NCBI GenBank assembly: GCA_910579675.1
Contig: CAJTUF010000010.1
Span: 27,868-91,867 of the forward strand
Direction: 5' to 3'
Length of the DNA stretch: 64,000 nucleotides
DNA from: an uncultured Muribaculaceae bacterium
Lineage (GTDB): Bacteria; Bacteroidota; Bacteroidia; Bacteroidales; Muribaculaceae
The first letter of the stretch is position 1. Each line of letters begins with the position of its first letter. A program made the position numbers and the translations under genes. A model generated the notes under the pieces. The model had not been told where the DNA came from. It did not search any database and saw nothing but the letters and a program-made list of their open reading frames with translations. Positions 1-7,213 of this stretch are shown here, one piece after another.

Positions 1-711
1 GAGGTAGAGGGGAATGTCGAGGGCGTTGTGGTGGGTGATGAAGGGTCTTGCCGATGCTCCGCCGGGGATCGACTGTAGGATCGGGGTCTCCACTTCAAGA
101 TAGCCGTGGGAGTTGAAGTAGTCGCGCATGGTCTGGTAGACCTTGGTGCGCTTGAGGAAAATATCTTTCACGCCCTCGTTGACAATAAGGTCGACGTAGC
201 GGCGACGGTAGCGCAGCTCGGGATCGTCGAAAGCGTCGTAGGTCACGCCATCTTTCACCTTGACGATGGGTAGGGGGCGGAGTGCCTTTGAGAGCACGGC
301 GAGTGTGGATGCATGGACGGTGATCTCGCCGGTCTGGGTGCGGAACACGTAGCCTGTCACGCCGATGAAGTCGCCAATGTCGAGGAGCTTCTTCACCACG
401 GTGTTGTAGAGCTCCTTGTCGTCGCCGGGACATAGGTCGTCGCGGCTGATGTAGATCTGTATGCGACCGCGCGAATCCTGAAGCTCGATGAAAGTGGCTT
501 TGCCCATTACACGTCGGCTCATTACACGTCCGGCCACGCTGACATCGCGTCGGGGGGCATCGTCGCTGAAATTTGCTTTTATTTCGTCGGTGTAGCCCGT
601 CACGGGAAATTCGGCGGCGGGATAAGGTTCGATGCCACGGTTGCGAAGCTCATTCAGACTTCCTCGGCGAACTATCTCCTGTTCGCTCAGTTCGAGTATG
701 TTGGTTGCCAT
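1..711 (-). CDS. lysS: Lysine--tRNA ligase, class II, N-terminal 237 codons
   Basis: Charges tRNA-Lys with lysine in the cytoplasm. Reading leftward from the ATG at 711, an open frame runs off the window edge, so only the N-terminal half is present. It opens with MATNILELSEQE and contains the OB-fold anticodon-binding domain (about residues 55-150: VAGRVMSRRVMGKATFIELQD, then QIYISRDDL). The start of the class II catalytic domain follows, including the motif 1 region (RRRYVDLIVN, then YLEVETPILQSIPGGASARPF). These match bacterial LysS closely. The gene lies downstream of serC-serA on the same strand but is separated by a strong hairpin and has its own promoter-like -7 box, so it is probably a separate unit. 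The truncation is due to the window edge, not decay. Confidence 0.95.
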   Translation of the reverse strand, partial: MATNILELSEQEIVRRGSLNELRNRGIEPYPAAEFPVTGYTDEIKANFSDDAPRRDVSVAGRVMSRRVMGKATFIELQDSRGRIQIYISRDDLCPGDDKELYNTVVKKLLDIGDFIGVTGYVFRTQTGEITVHASTLAVLSKALRPLPIVKVKDGVTYDAFDDPELRYRRRYVDLIVNEGVKDIFLKRTKVYQTMRDYFNSHGYLEVETPILQSIPGGASARPFITHHNALDIPLYL

Positions 712-779
712 AAGCGGTGATGTCGGGGTGAAAAAACAGATAATGGGCGGCGGAATGAGCTTCCGCCGCATATTTCCTG

Positions 780-787
780 CAAAATTA
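780..787 (-). promoter_or_regulatory. Promoter -7 box for lysS
   Basis: On the minus strand this reads TAATTTTG, matching the Bacteroidales -7 consensus TAnnTTTG, about 70 bases upstream of the lysS start. No clear TTTG -33 element is present at the expected distance, so support rests on the -7 box and position. Confidence 0.5.
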
Positions 788-854
788 ATGAATAATCGCG
801 AAATGGCCTCATCACGACACAAAAAAGCCGTCCGGGCAGAGCAGATAATAAAGT

Positions 855-888
855 AGCGGCCCCGGGGCATCTCTGCTCCGGGGCCGCT
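855..888 (-). terminator. Hairpin terminator between serA and lysS
   Basis: AGCGGCCCCGG and CCGGGGCCGCT form an 11-bp perfect stem, extended by GCA/TGC near the loop. It sits 29 bases after the serA stop on the minus strand. A run of T is not obvious immediately after it, so termination efficiency is uncertain. Confidence 0.6.
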
Positions 889-916
889 CAAATAGATGAA
901 ATCTCTCTACGGTATA

Positions 917-1837
917 CTACTTGTTGACGCGGAAGCGGTCGATACCGTCGCGGAGATATGCCACCACCTGCCGGGCGGCGGCTATGCCTGCGTTGATGTT
1001 GGCCTCGGCGGTCTGCGCACCCATCTTCTTGGGAGTGAAGAGCACCTGCTTGCCAAAGCGTGCCGAGAGGTCGGCGGCGCAGTCGGGAGCCACATCGGCC
1101 ACATATTTGATGTCGGGACGGTCGGCCAGAGCGCGGGCGAGTCCCTCTTCGTCGATCACCTCCTTGCGGGCAGTGTTGATGAGCACACCTCCTTTGGGGA
1201 GGAGGGTGATGAGGTCGTAGCCCACCGATCCGCGGGTCTCGGGAGTGGCGGGGATATGGAGGCTCACATAGCGGTTGTCGGAGTAGAGGGAGCGGAGATC
1301 ATGGACAGGGGTCACTCCGGCGTCGGTCATGGCGCTGTCGGGGCAATAGGGGTCGAGAGCGCACACCTCCATTCCAAACCCTTTGGCGATGCGGGCCACA
1401 TTGCGCCCCACCTGACCGAATGCGTGGATGCCGAGGCGCTTGCCCTTGAGCTCGGAGCCTGAAGTGCCGTCGAGCATATTGCGGGCAGCCATTACGGCAA
1501 GACCAAACACGAGCTCGGCCACGGCGTTGGAGTTTTGTCCGGGTGTGTTTTCGACCACAATGCCGCGCTCCGATGCAGCAGCGAGGTCTACATTGTCGTA
1601 GCCGGCACCTGCACGCACCACAATCTTGAGAGCGGGTGCGGCGGCGATCACATCGGCGGTGACCTTGTCGGAGCGCACTATGAGTGCATCGGCTGTGGCC
1701 ACGGCTGCGAGCAGTTCATCCTTAGAGGAGTATTTTTCGAGGAGCTCAAGCTCATAGCCGGCGCTTTCGATCTCCTGGCGTATACCCTCTACCGCTTCGG
1801 CGGCAAAGGGCTTTTCGGTAGCAACAAGTACTTTCAT
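917..1837 (-). CDS. serA: D-3-phosphoglycerate dehydrogenase-type protein (Bacteroidales SerA form)
   Basis: Expected to oxidise 3-phosphoglycerate to 3-phosphohydroxypyruvate with NAD+, the first step of serine synthesis. The 306 residues form a D-2-hydroxyacid dehydrogenase fold without a C-terminal ACT domain. Substrate-side motifs are visible (VVRAGAGYDNVD at 73-84, NTPGQNSNAVAE at 97-108), as is the catalytic Arg224 in INTARKE. Two features deviate from textbook PGDH. The nucleotide loop reads GIHAFGQVG, with Ala139 where the first Gly of GxGxxG is usual. The catalytic-His segment reads TPKKMGAQTAEAN, with Lys270 where TPH is expected. The gene follows serC after a 10-base gap, which strongly supports a role in the serine pathway. 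Confidence 0.88.
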   Translation of the reverse strand: MKVLVATEKPFAAEAVEGIRQEIESAGYELELLEKYSSKDELLAAVATADALIVRSDKVTADVIAAAPALKIVVRAGAGYDNVDLAAASERGIVVENTPGQNSNAVAELVFGLAVMAARNMLDGTSGSELKGKRLGIHAFGQVGRNVARIAKGFGMEVCALDPYCPDSAMTDAGVTPVHDLRSLYSDNRYVSLHIPATPETRGSVGYDLITLLPKGGVLINTARKEVIDEEGLARALADRPDIKYVADVAPDCAADLSARFGKQVLFTPKKMGAQTAEANINAGIAAARQVVAYLRDGIDRFRVNK

Positions 1838-1847
1838 ATCGGAAGGA

Positions 1848-2921
1848 TTACTTGGAGTTGCGGAAATCGTGCATGGCCTTTACAAGCTCCTCTACGCTCT
1901 CGATGGGGAGCGCATTGTAGAGCGATGCGCGGAAGCCGCCTACTGAGCGGTGGCCCTTGATGCCTACAATGCCGCGCTGGGCGCAGAAGTCGACAAACTC
2001 ACCTTCGAGATCGGCATATTCGGGAGTCATGCGGAAGGTGACATTCATGATGGAGCGATCGGCGGGGTCGGTCACACAGCCCACAAACATAGGCGATGCG
2101 TCGATGGCCTCATAGAGTTTGGCGGCCTTTTCGAGGTCGCGCTTCTCGAGGGCTTCCACGCCGCCGAGCTCCTTGTACCAGCGCAGGGTCTGCATGGCCG
2201 AGAAGATCGGGAGCACAGGGGGGGTGTTGAACATCGAGCCTTTCTTGATGTGGGTGCGGTAGTCGAGCATGGTGGGGATGGGGCGGTCGACATGGCCCAT
2301 TGCATCGTCGCGCACTATCACGAGGGTGACACCTGCGGGAGCGAGATTCTTCTGGGCGCCGGCATAGATTATGTCGTATTTCGACACATCGACGGGGCGC
2401 GAGAAGATGTCGCTCGACATGTCGCCGACGAGGCGCACGCGGCCGGCGTCGGGATCGACGCGCATCTCGGTGCCGTAGATGGTGTTGTTGGAGGTGAAGT
2501 GGAAGTAGTCGGCGTCCTGAGGTACACTCCAACCCTTGGGAATGAATGAATATTTCTCAGCCTCCGACGAAGCAACTACATCGACATCGCCAAAGAGACG
2601 GGCTTCCTTGACGGCGTTGTGGGCCCAGGTGCCGGTGTCGAGATAGGCAGCTTTCTTGGCCAGGAGGTTCATGGGCACCATGGCAAACTGCATCGAAGCG
2701 CCGCCACCGAGCCAGAGCACCGAGTAGCCTTCGGGTACATCGAGCAGCTCCTTGACCAGAGCGGAAGCTTCGTCGATAACAGCCTGAAATTGCTTCGAGC
2801 GATGGCTTATCTCAAGGATCGACAGGCCCATGTCGGCAAAGTTGATGATAGCATCGGCAGTGGCCTGAATCGTGTGCTGGCTCAGAATCGACGGGCCGGC
2901 ATAGAAATTATGTTTCTTCAT
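1848..2921 (-). CDS. serC: Phosphoserine aminotransferase
   Basis: A PLP enzyme that converts 3-phosphohydroxypyruvate and glutamate to phosphoserine; it can also serve pyridoxine synthesis. The 357-residue product starts at MKKHNFYAGPS, the conserved N-terminus of the family. A longer in-frame opening to 3206 crosses the promoter and reads as non-conserved sequence, so the start at 2921 is preferred. Visible motifs are LGGGASMQF (71-79), the TGTWA segment (96-100), and AGAQKNLAPAG with the Schiff-base lysine K191. The C-terminus carries the VGGFRASLYNA motif. It is the first gene of a serC-serA operon behind a near-ideal promoter at 3007-3038. Confidence 0.96.
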   Translation of the reverse strand: MKKHNFYAGPSILSQHTIQATADAIINFADMGLSILEISHRSKQFQAVIDEASALVKELLDVPEGYSVLWLGGGASMQFAMVPMNLLAKKAAYLDTGTWAHNAVKEARLFGDVDVVASSEAEKYSFIPKGWSVPQDADYFHFTSNNTIYGTEMRVDPDAGRVRLVGDMSSDIFSRPVDVSKYDIIYAGAQKNLAPAGVTLVIVRDDAMGHVDRPIPTMLDYRTHIKKGSMFNTPPVLPIFSAMQTLRWYKELGGVEALEKRDLEKAAKLYEAIDASPMFVGCVTDPADRSIMNVTFRMTPEYADLEGEFVDFCAQRGIVGIKGHRSVGGFRASLYNALPIESVEELVKAMHDFRNSK

Positions 2922-3006
2922 ATTGCGTAGGGATGAAGTGGATAATGGTAAGTTAGATTTTCGGTATTCTTTTAAGGCAGGGAGCGCCGCAGCTGCTCCC
3001 CGACCG

Positions 3007-3038
3007 CAAATATAGGCTTTAGCCACGATGCCACCAAA
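3007..3038 (-). promoter_or_regulatory. Promoter of the serC-serA operon
   Basis: On the minus strand TTTG (3038-3035) is followed after exactly 20 bases by TATATTTG (3014-3007), a full match to the Bacteroidales TTTG-N20-TAnnTTTG promoter. It lies about 85 bases upstream of the serC start. Confidence 0.75.
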
Positions 3039-3139
3039 CTTTGGAGGGTAAAAACATAAAAAAAAGACGCGGGAGGGAACGCTCGGCCCAAAGCGCCCAA
3101 AATGGGGCTGATAAATTTTCGTATTTGCCGAATATCTAT

Positions 3140-3147
3140 TAACTTTG
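3140..3147 (+). promoter_or_regulatory. Promoter -7 box for the TPR protein gene
   Basis: TAACTTTG matches the TAnnTTTG consensus 48 bases before the start at 3196; a TTTC at 3117-3120 lies at -33 spacing. It is divergent from the serC promoter about 100 bases away. Confidence 0.55.
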
Positions 3148-3195
3148 CGGTCGCTATATACATAAAAGCTAAAAACAGTATCCCCGAATATAAAT

Positions 3196-3900
3196 ATGTC
3201 AACCAATCAAGACCCCTCTTCACTCGCCCGTCAGGAGAGCGAGGAAGCTCTGGCACAGGAGCAGAAAACAGCCCGCACCCAGAAGATCCTGATGTGGGTG
3301 ATCATAGCCGCTTCAGCTATCATTATCCTCATCCTCATCTATATCTTCGCCATCCGCCAGCCCGGCATCCAGGCCGCCGACAATGCAATAGGTCAGGCCG
3401 ATATGTCAAACAACCTCGGTCAGGACTCCGTGGCACTGGTGCAGTATAAGCAGGTGGCCGACAACTATGGCTATGATGCAGGCAACCGCGCCGCCCTCAA
3501 TGCCGCCATAATCCTCTACCAGCAGGCGCAGAACGACAGCACCGGACGTGCCGCCAAGCTTGAGGAGGCTATCTCCTATCTCAAGAAATATGACGCCAAG
3601 GAGAGTGTGATCGGCGCATCGAGCCGCTCGCTCATGGGCGACTGCTATGTCAACCTCGGCAACCTCCAGGAGGGCCGCAAGTGCTTTGCCGAAGCTGCCG
3701 CTCTCTCCGACAATAATCCCGCCTACACACCTTTCTTCATGATGAAGGAGGCTACAGTTGACCGCGCTCTCGGCGATCATGCAGCTGAAGCCGCGCTCTA
3801 TCAGGCAATCCTCGACCGCTTTCCGGCCTATGGCGCCGAGCAGGGTCTGGACATTGAGAAGTATCTCAAGCGTGCCCAGGCCTCGGCCGAAGCCAAGTGA
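3196..3900 (+). CDS. Membrane-anchored tetratricopeptide-repeat protein
   Basis: A 234-residue protein of unknown specific role. The charged N-terminus (1-30) is followed by one strong membrane helix (about 31-53, ILMWVIIAASAIIILILIYIF) and then a soluble part made of TPR-like helical pairs (about 60-230), including ALVQYKQVADNYGYDAGNRAALNAA and SLMGDCYVNLGNLQEGRKCFAEAA. This is a single-pass anchor with a TPR scaffold on one face of the membrane, resembling the YfgM/ancillary TPR proteins found across Bacteroidetes. It is monocistronic, divergent from serC and closed by a strong hairpin at 3945-3974. A function in envelope protein assembly is plausible but not shown by the sequence. Confidence 0.85.
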   Translation: MSTNQDPSSLARQESEEALAQEQKTARTQKILMWVIIAASAIIILILIYIFAIRQPGIQAADNAIGQADMSNNLGQDSVALVQYKQVADNYGYDAGNRAALNAAIILYQQAQNDSTGRAAKLEEAISYLKKYDAKESVIGASSRSLMGDCYVNLGNLQEGRKCFAEAAALSDNNPAYTPFFMMKEATVDRALGDHAAEAALYQAILDRFPAYGAEQGLDIEKYLKRAQASAEAK

Positions 3901-3944
3901 GCGAGCGCCGACTATCGCTTAAATCATAACTAATAATAAGCACG

Positions 3945-3974
3945 CCGGGCCTGCATCAGTCGATGCAGGCCCGG
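3945..3974. terminator. Bidirectional hairpin between convergent genes
   Basis: CCGGGCCTGCATC and GATGCAGGCCCGG form a perfect 13-bp stem with a 4-base AGTC loop. It lies between the convergent TPR gene (ends 3900) and the PepSY-like gene (ends 4005), so it can serve both. The stem is partly extended by ATAAGCA/TGCTTAT outside a small internal loop. Confidence 0.75.
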
Positions 3975-4004
3975 TATGCTTATGTGTATCGGCAAATGGA
4001 GCGA

Positions 4005-4535
4005 TCAGATCTCTACGGCTACCAGAGTGCCGGAGGGGTCGAAGAACAGGTCGTGGATGTCGGTGCCCCGGAATTCGACCTTGTAGCCCCTGCCGGAGCG
4101 TTTGACGGTCTCTACGCAGCGGTCGAGCGACAGGCGCCCGATCTCTTTATAAGCCTGAGAAGGCAGAAGTTTCTTCACTATTTCCTGCGGGAGGGATTTG
4201 GAGTGACCTGCATCAACCTCGGTCCACTCGCCGGAGCTGTCAAATTCGATGTCGGTGCCGTCGGTGAAGTCCACTTCAAAGGTGCCGTTGTCAAATTCCT
4301 CCTCGACCTCCTTGATGACGCTCTGCGGGAAATTGGCGTTAAGAAAATCGGTTGCTTTGCGGGGGAGGCGTCCGGTGGTTACGCTGCCGCTTATGGCAGG
4401 TCCGATGCCGGTGGGATAGTAGGGTTGGTTCTGGCCGGCGGGTACCACTACCTGAGCGTCGGCGGCGATGGGAGAGGCGACCGCGAGCGCTGCTACGGCG
4501 GCTGCGGCCATTGATATGTATTTGTTCATAGTCAT
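4005..4535 (-). CDS. Secreted PepSY-like (DUF2874-type) protein
   Basis: 176 residues. A signal peptide is clear (MTMNKYISMAAAAVAALAVASPIAADAQ), so the product is periplasmic or exported. The mature part has two similar repeats of the PepSY-like/BLIP-fold kind: FLNANFPQSVIKEVEEEFDNGTFEVDFTDGTDIEFDSSGEWTEVD, then IVKKLLPSQAYKEIGRLSLD followed by YKVEFRGTDIHDLFFDPSGTLVAVE. Such Bacteroidales proteins are often annotated as putative beta-lactamase-inhibitor-like; no activity can be claimed. An alternative start lies two codons downstream (4529). It is the last gene of the sigma-factor cluster and may be a target or sensor component of that system. Confidence 0.82.
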   Translation of the reverse strand: MTMNKYISMAAAAVAALAVASPIAADAQVVVPAGQNQPYYPTGIGPAISGSVTTGRLPRKATDFLNANFPQSVIKEVEEEFDNGTFEVDFTDGTDIEFDSSGEWTEVDAGHSKSLPQEIVKKLLPSQAYKEIGRLSLDRCVETVKRSGRGYKVEFRGTDIHDLFFDPSGTLVAVEI

Positions 4536-4611
4536 ATGCCACGCGGCACGGGAGTGGGGTGCCCGCAGCGTGGCTGTCCATCAATTACAACGCGCCGGAG
4601 CGCGGGTGTGT

Positions 4612-4965
4612 TCAGTGGAGGCAGCGGCGCAGTATGGGTACCGACAGAAACAAGGTTGCGCCGATGGCCATGGCTATAGCGCCGATCATCACGGCCGGGT
4701 TGTAGGATGTGGGGTCGGGGAGACTCATCACCTCCTTGAGTTCGCCGATGGTGATATAGACCGACACGGCGGTGACTACGAGCCATGCTGCCACTTCGGG
4801 GAGGCGCACGATGCGTTGGCGCCGGGCCGGGAGGCGGTTCATAACCTTGTTGACAAACCAGCCGTCGGGGGGAGGGGCGGGTGTTTCGTGGCGCATCATC
4901 TCGGTTATGCGGCGATCGGTGGTGGTGTCGGTGGAGGAGTAGGATCGATGGATTTTCATACTCAT
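4612..4965 (-). CDS. Small two-helix membrane protein downstream of an ECF sigma gene
   Basis: 117 residues not assignable to a named family. The N-terminal cytoplasmic part (about 1-55) includes a PPPDGWFVNKVMNRLP segment, reminiscent of the region just before the membrane in small Bacteroidetes sigma-associated proteins. Two hydrophobic helices follow (about 58-76, VAAWLVVTAVSVYITIGEL, and about 90-110, AVMIGAIAMAIGATLFLSV). It begins 24 bases after the sigma-factor stop on the same strand. Position and topology make an anti-sigma or sigma-accessory role likely, but no zinc anti-sigma HxxxCxxC motif is present. Confidence 0.72.
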   Translation of the reverse strand: MSMKIHRSYSSTDTTTDRRITEMMRHETPAPPPDGWFVNKVMNRLPARRQRIVRLPEVAAWLVVTAVSVYITIGELKEVMSLPDPTSYNPAVMIGAIAMAIGATLFLSVPILRRCLH

Positions 4966-4989
4966 GGCTTATATAGGTGAGGGGGGAGG

Positions 4990-5529
4990 TCAGTAGCGGT
5001 ATTTTTCAAGCAGCAGGGCCAGGCGGGCGCGGGCTCTGCTAAGATAAGATTTCACGGTGCCCTGGGGGAGCCCTGTGATGGTGGATATGCGGCTTATCGG
5101 GAACTCCTCGAAGTAGAAGAGCTGCACAATGGCGCGCTGGGTGTCGGGGAGACGCATGATGGCTTCGGCCAGGGTGGAGTCGGGGATCGTGGCGCCTGTC
5201 TCCGGATCATCGTCGGCGGCTTGGGCCGCTTCGTCGAGCGAGGCGGCCGGGCGCGACCGCCGGGTGTGGGTGATAAATTCGTTGTAGGCTATGCGGAATA
5301 GCCAGGTGCGGAACCGTGTGATGCCGTTGAGGGTGCGGATGGAGAGGTAGGCTTTGAGAAATGTGTCCTGGGCCAGATCGTCGGCCAGCGCGACGTCGCC
5401 TTTTGTGAGGCTCAGCACAAACCGCCGCAGAGGGTCGGAATATGCCTCCACCAACAGCCCGAATGCCTGGCGGTCGTCGGCCGCTATGCACCGGGCTATC
5501 AGTGAGAGTTCCTGAAGGCGTGTCAGCAT
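4990..5529 (-). CDS. ECF RNA polymerase sigma factor
   Basis: A 179-residue sigma-70 family protein of the extracytoplasmic-function class. Region 2 is clear (about 20-85: FGLLVEAYSDPLRRFVLSLTKGD, then DLAQDTFLKAYLSI and FRTWLFRIAYNEFITHTRR). Region 4 carries the helix-turn-helix (about 125-178: LPDTQRAIVQLFYFEEFPISRISTITGLPQGTVKSYLSRARARL). The start at MLTRLQELSLIARC (5529) is chosen because the 27 residues upstream read as low-complexity sequence overlapping the preceding gene. It sits between a lipoprotein/membrane gene and two small membrane or exported genes on the same strand, a probable self-contained envelope-response operon. Confidence 0.92.
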   Translation of the reverse strand: MLTRLQELSLIARCIAADDRQAFGLLVEAYSDPLRRFVLSLTKGDVALADDLAQDTFLKAYLSIRTLNGITRFRTWLFRIAYNEFITHTRRSRPAASLDEAAQAADDDPETGATIPDSTLAEAIMRLPDTQRAIVQLFYFEEFPISRISTITGLPQGTVKSYLSRARARLALLLEKYRY

Positions 5530-5563
5530 CGCTCTGAGCTTAATGGATTGGCGTGATGATGAG

Positions 5564-6412
5564 TTAGTTACGCTTGCCGAAGTAGAGGGGGAGCAGCTTG
5601 GCGAGGGCAAACACCATTAATGATCCGCCAACAAGAAATCCGGGGGCAAAATCGCGTGCTGCCGAGCTGATGCCGAAGAAGAGCACTATGGCGAATCCGG
5701 CGAGGATGAGGCCCTGACGGAGGTCTTTGGCCTTGGAGTCGGGCACGCTGCTGGTGAAGTTGCGGATGGAGTCGACCACCGATTGCGGCTGCTGGTAGGG
5801 GCCGGAGCCGGGGATGCCTGAGGGGGCTTCGGGGGGCACATCAGGGCCGCCGGGGGCTGAGGTTGGGGTGGCAGAGGAGGCAGGAGAGGCAGTGGTGTTG
5901 ATGTGGTTGATGGTGACGGGGGGAGCGGCGGGCGATCCGGTGAAGAAGGCTTCGGGCAGCTCATAATGCTCGTCGATGGCATGGTTGATGGCTTTGTTGC
6001 GCGAGTGCTGGCGGCGGATCACGATCACAAACACTCCGAAGAGGATCAGCAGGATGCCACCTCCGACAAAAGATATCACGCTGAGGATAGTGAATATCTC
6101 GATGGCGCGGGTGGAGATGCGGTGGGGATATTCGGGGGCGGGTATCTCGACATACACGGTGCGGATCCGGGATGCCTGCAGGGTGGTGTCGACCGGGGCT
6201 ATGAGGGTGTCGCCGTCGGAGGTCACAACTATGGTTGACCCATTGTCGATGCCGGGGGCGTGCACCGCTTTCTTGACTGAGGCGGTGATGCTGCGCTCAA
6301 ACGCTTTTTTATCCCAATGGGAGGGCTCGACTTCGTAGAGGTCGCTGATGCTGCACCCGGTGAGCAGGAGTGCCATAAGCAGTGGGGCGATAAGGGATCG
6401 GAATAGTTTCAT
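5564..6412 (-). CDS. Lipoprotein with membrane segments (DUF6249-like C-terminus)
   Basis: 282 residues. The N-terminus is a lipoprotein signal: MKLFRSLIAPLLMALLLTGC, with the lipobox LLTGC. A short extracytoplasmic region (about 21-100) is followed by a long hydrophobic helix (about 105-133, IFTILSVISFVGGGILLILFGVFVIVIRR). A Pro/Ala/Thr-rich linker (about 160-215) leads to two further C-terminal helices (about 235-275) resembling DUF6249 membrane proteins. A lipidated N-terminus plus transmembrane helices is unusual. The gene is immediately upstream of the ECF sigma gene (34-base gap), so it may act as its sensor or regulator; that is inference. Confidence 0.78.
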   Translation of the reverse strand: MKLFRSLIAPLLMALLLTGCSISDLYEVEPSHWDKKAFERSITASVKKAVHAPGIDNGSTIVVTSDGDTLIAPVDTTLQASRIRTVYVEIPAPEYPHRISTRAIEIFTILSVISFVGGGILLILFGVFVIVIRRQHSRNKAINHAIDEHYELPEAFFTGSPAAPPVTINHINTTASPASSATPTSAPGGPDVPPEAPSGIPGSGPYQQPQSVVDSIRNFTSSVPDSKAKDLRQGLILAGFAIVLFFGISSAARDFAPGFLVGGSLMVFALAKLLPLYFGKRN

Positions 6413-6494
6413 GATAGGATATCTCTGTGGAGGATGGGAATTTATGTGATGGATTGCAGCGGGGGATGGATGCCCTGTGCATAGATATGACGCG

Positions 6495-6528
6495 TTTCGG
6501 GCCGGGAGGTTGCACTCCCGACCCGAAA
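6495..6528. terminator. Hairpin downstream of the porX-tsaE operon
   Basis: TTTCGGG-C-CGGGAG pairs with CTCCCG-A-CCCGAAA around a 6-base loop, giving a 13-bp stem with one mismatch. It follows the last gene of the minus-strand operon by 29 bases. The A/T tracts next to it (6529-6544) lie on the side that precedes the hairpin for minus-strand transcription, so it is an imperfect intrinsic terminator. Confidence 0.5.
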
Positions 6529-6557
6529 AAACTGTTTTTTTTTGAATGTGGGTGCCG

Positions 6558-6767
6558 CTAACCGACGATGAGGCTCAGCCCGGCGGCTATCATCAAGGTC
6601 CCGGCCACGCCATAGATGAGCCGTGAGGCGGCGTGGCGCCTGCGGCCGGTGAAGGCGTGGGCACCCCGCGCCGAGAAAAACCATCGGGCGTCGGTGACGG
6701 CGGCGATGAGGGCCGTGGCGCCTGCGGCGATGAATGTGAGGGCAAGGATGAGGGTGGCGGCCTCCAT
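6558..6767 (-). CDS. Small two-helix membrane protein, Imm17-like
   Basis: 69 residues starting at MEAATLILALTFIAAG. It has two hydrophobic helices (about 3-24 and 50-68) separated by a short basic loop with the sequence DARWFFSARGAHAFTGRRRHAASRL. Layout, length and the 'WFF' followed by 'RLIYGVAG' pattern resemble the immunity-17 (Imm17) family common in Bacteroidetes; that is a weak, memory-based similarity. Its ATG overlaps the tsaE stop by one base (TGATG), implying translational coupling. No toxin gene is adjacent, so a true immunity role is doubtful here. Confidence 0.7.
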   Translation of the reverse strand: MEAATLILALTFIAAGATALIAAVTDARWFFSARGAHAFTGRRRHAASRLIYGVAGTLMIAAGLSLIVG

Positions 6768-7210
6768 CAGCGGGGATAGCGGAGGGTGAGGGTGCGGGCG
6801 TCGGTGATGGGATCGACTTCGATGGTCACATCGACTGTGGCGTCGGGGTCGAGCAGCGATCCGGCGCGGTCGGGCCACTCGATCAGGCATAGATGGCCCG
6901 AGTCGACATAGTCGATAAATCCGGTGTCGGCCACCTCCTCCTCGCTGTCGAGTCGGTAGAGGTCGAAGTGGTAGATGGGGTTGCCATCGGCGCCTGTATA
7001 TTCGTTGAGGATGGCAAAGGTGGGAGAACCGGTGGGGTCGGCTGCCACTCCGAGCCGGGCGGCGAGGGCGTTGATAAAAGTGGTCTTGCCGGCGCCCATC
7101 TCGCCGTTGAAGGCAAATACTGAGTAGCCCTCGCGGAGCTCCAGAAAGCGCGTGGCGGCAGAGTCGAGGTCGGCGGGGGTGGCTATGGTTATGGTGGCTG
7201 GATTTTTCAT
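6767..7210 (-). CDS. tsaE: tRNA threonylcarbamoyladenosine biosynthesis ATPase TsaE
   Basis: Cytoplasmic ATPase partner of TsaB/TsaD in making t6A37 of ANN-reading tRNAs. The 147 residues match the family length. The Walker A motif is GEMGAGKTT at 36-44, followed by the conserved SPTF segment (62-65), the YHFDLYRL motif (80-87) and LIEWPDR. The gene starts 3 bases after the porX stop and its own stop overlaps the next small gene, so the three are cotranscribed. Placement of tsaE after a PglZ-type response regulator is a recurrent Bacteroidales arrangement as I recall it. Confidence 0.95.
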   Translation of the reverse strand: MKNPATITIATPADLDSAATRFLELREGYSVFAFNGEMGAGKTTFINALAARLGVAADPTGSPTFAILNEYTGADGNPIYHFDLYRLDSEEEVADTGFIDYVDSGHLCLIEWPDRAGSLLDPDATVDVTIEVDPITDARTLTLRYPR

Positions 7211-7213
7211 GAG

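Noticed and set aside
2922..3206. N-terminal extension of SerC
   Set aside because: The longer frame covers the promoter and lacks the conserved start MKKHNFYAGPS.
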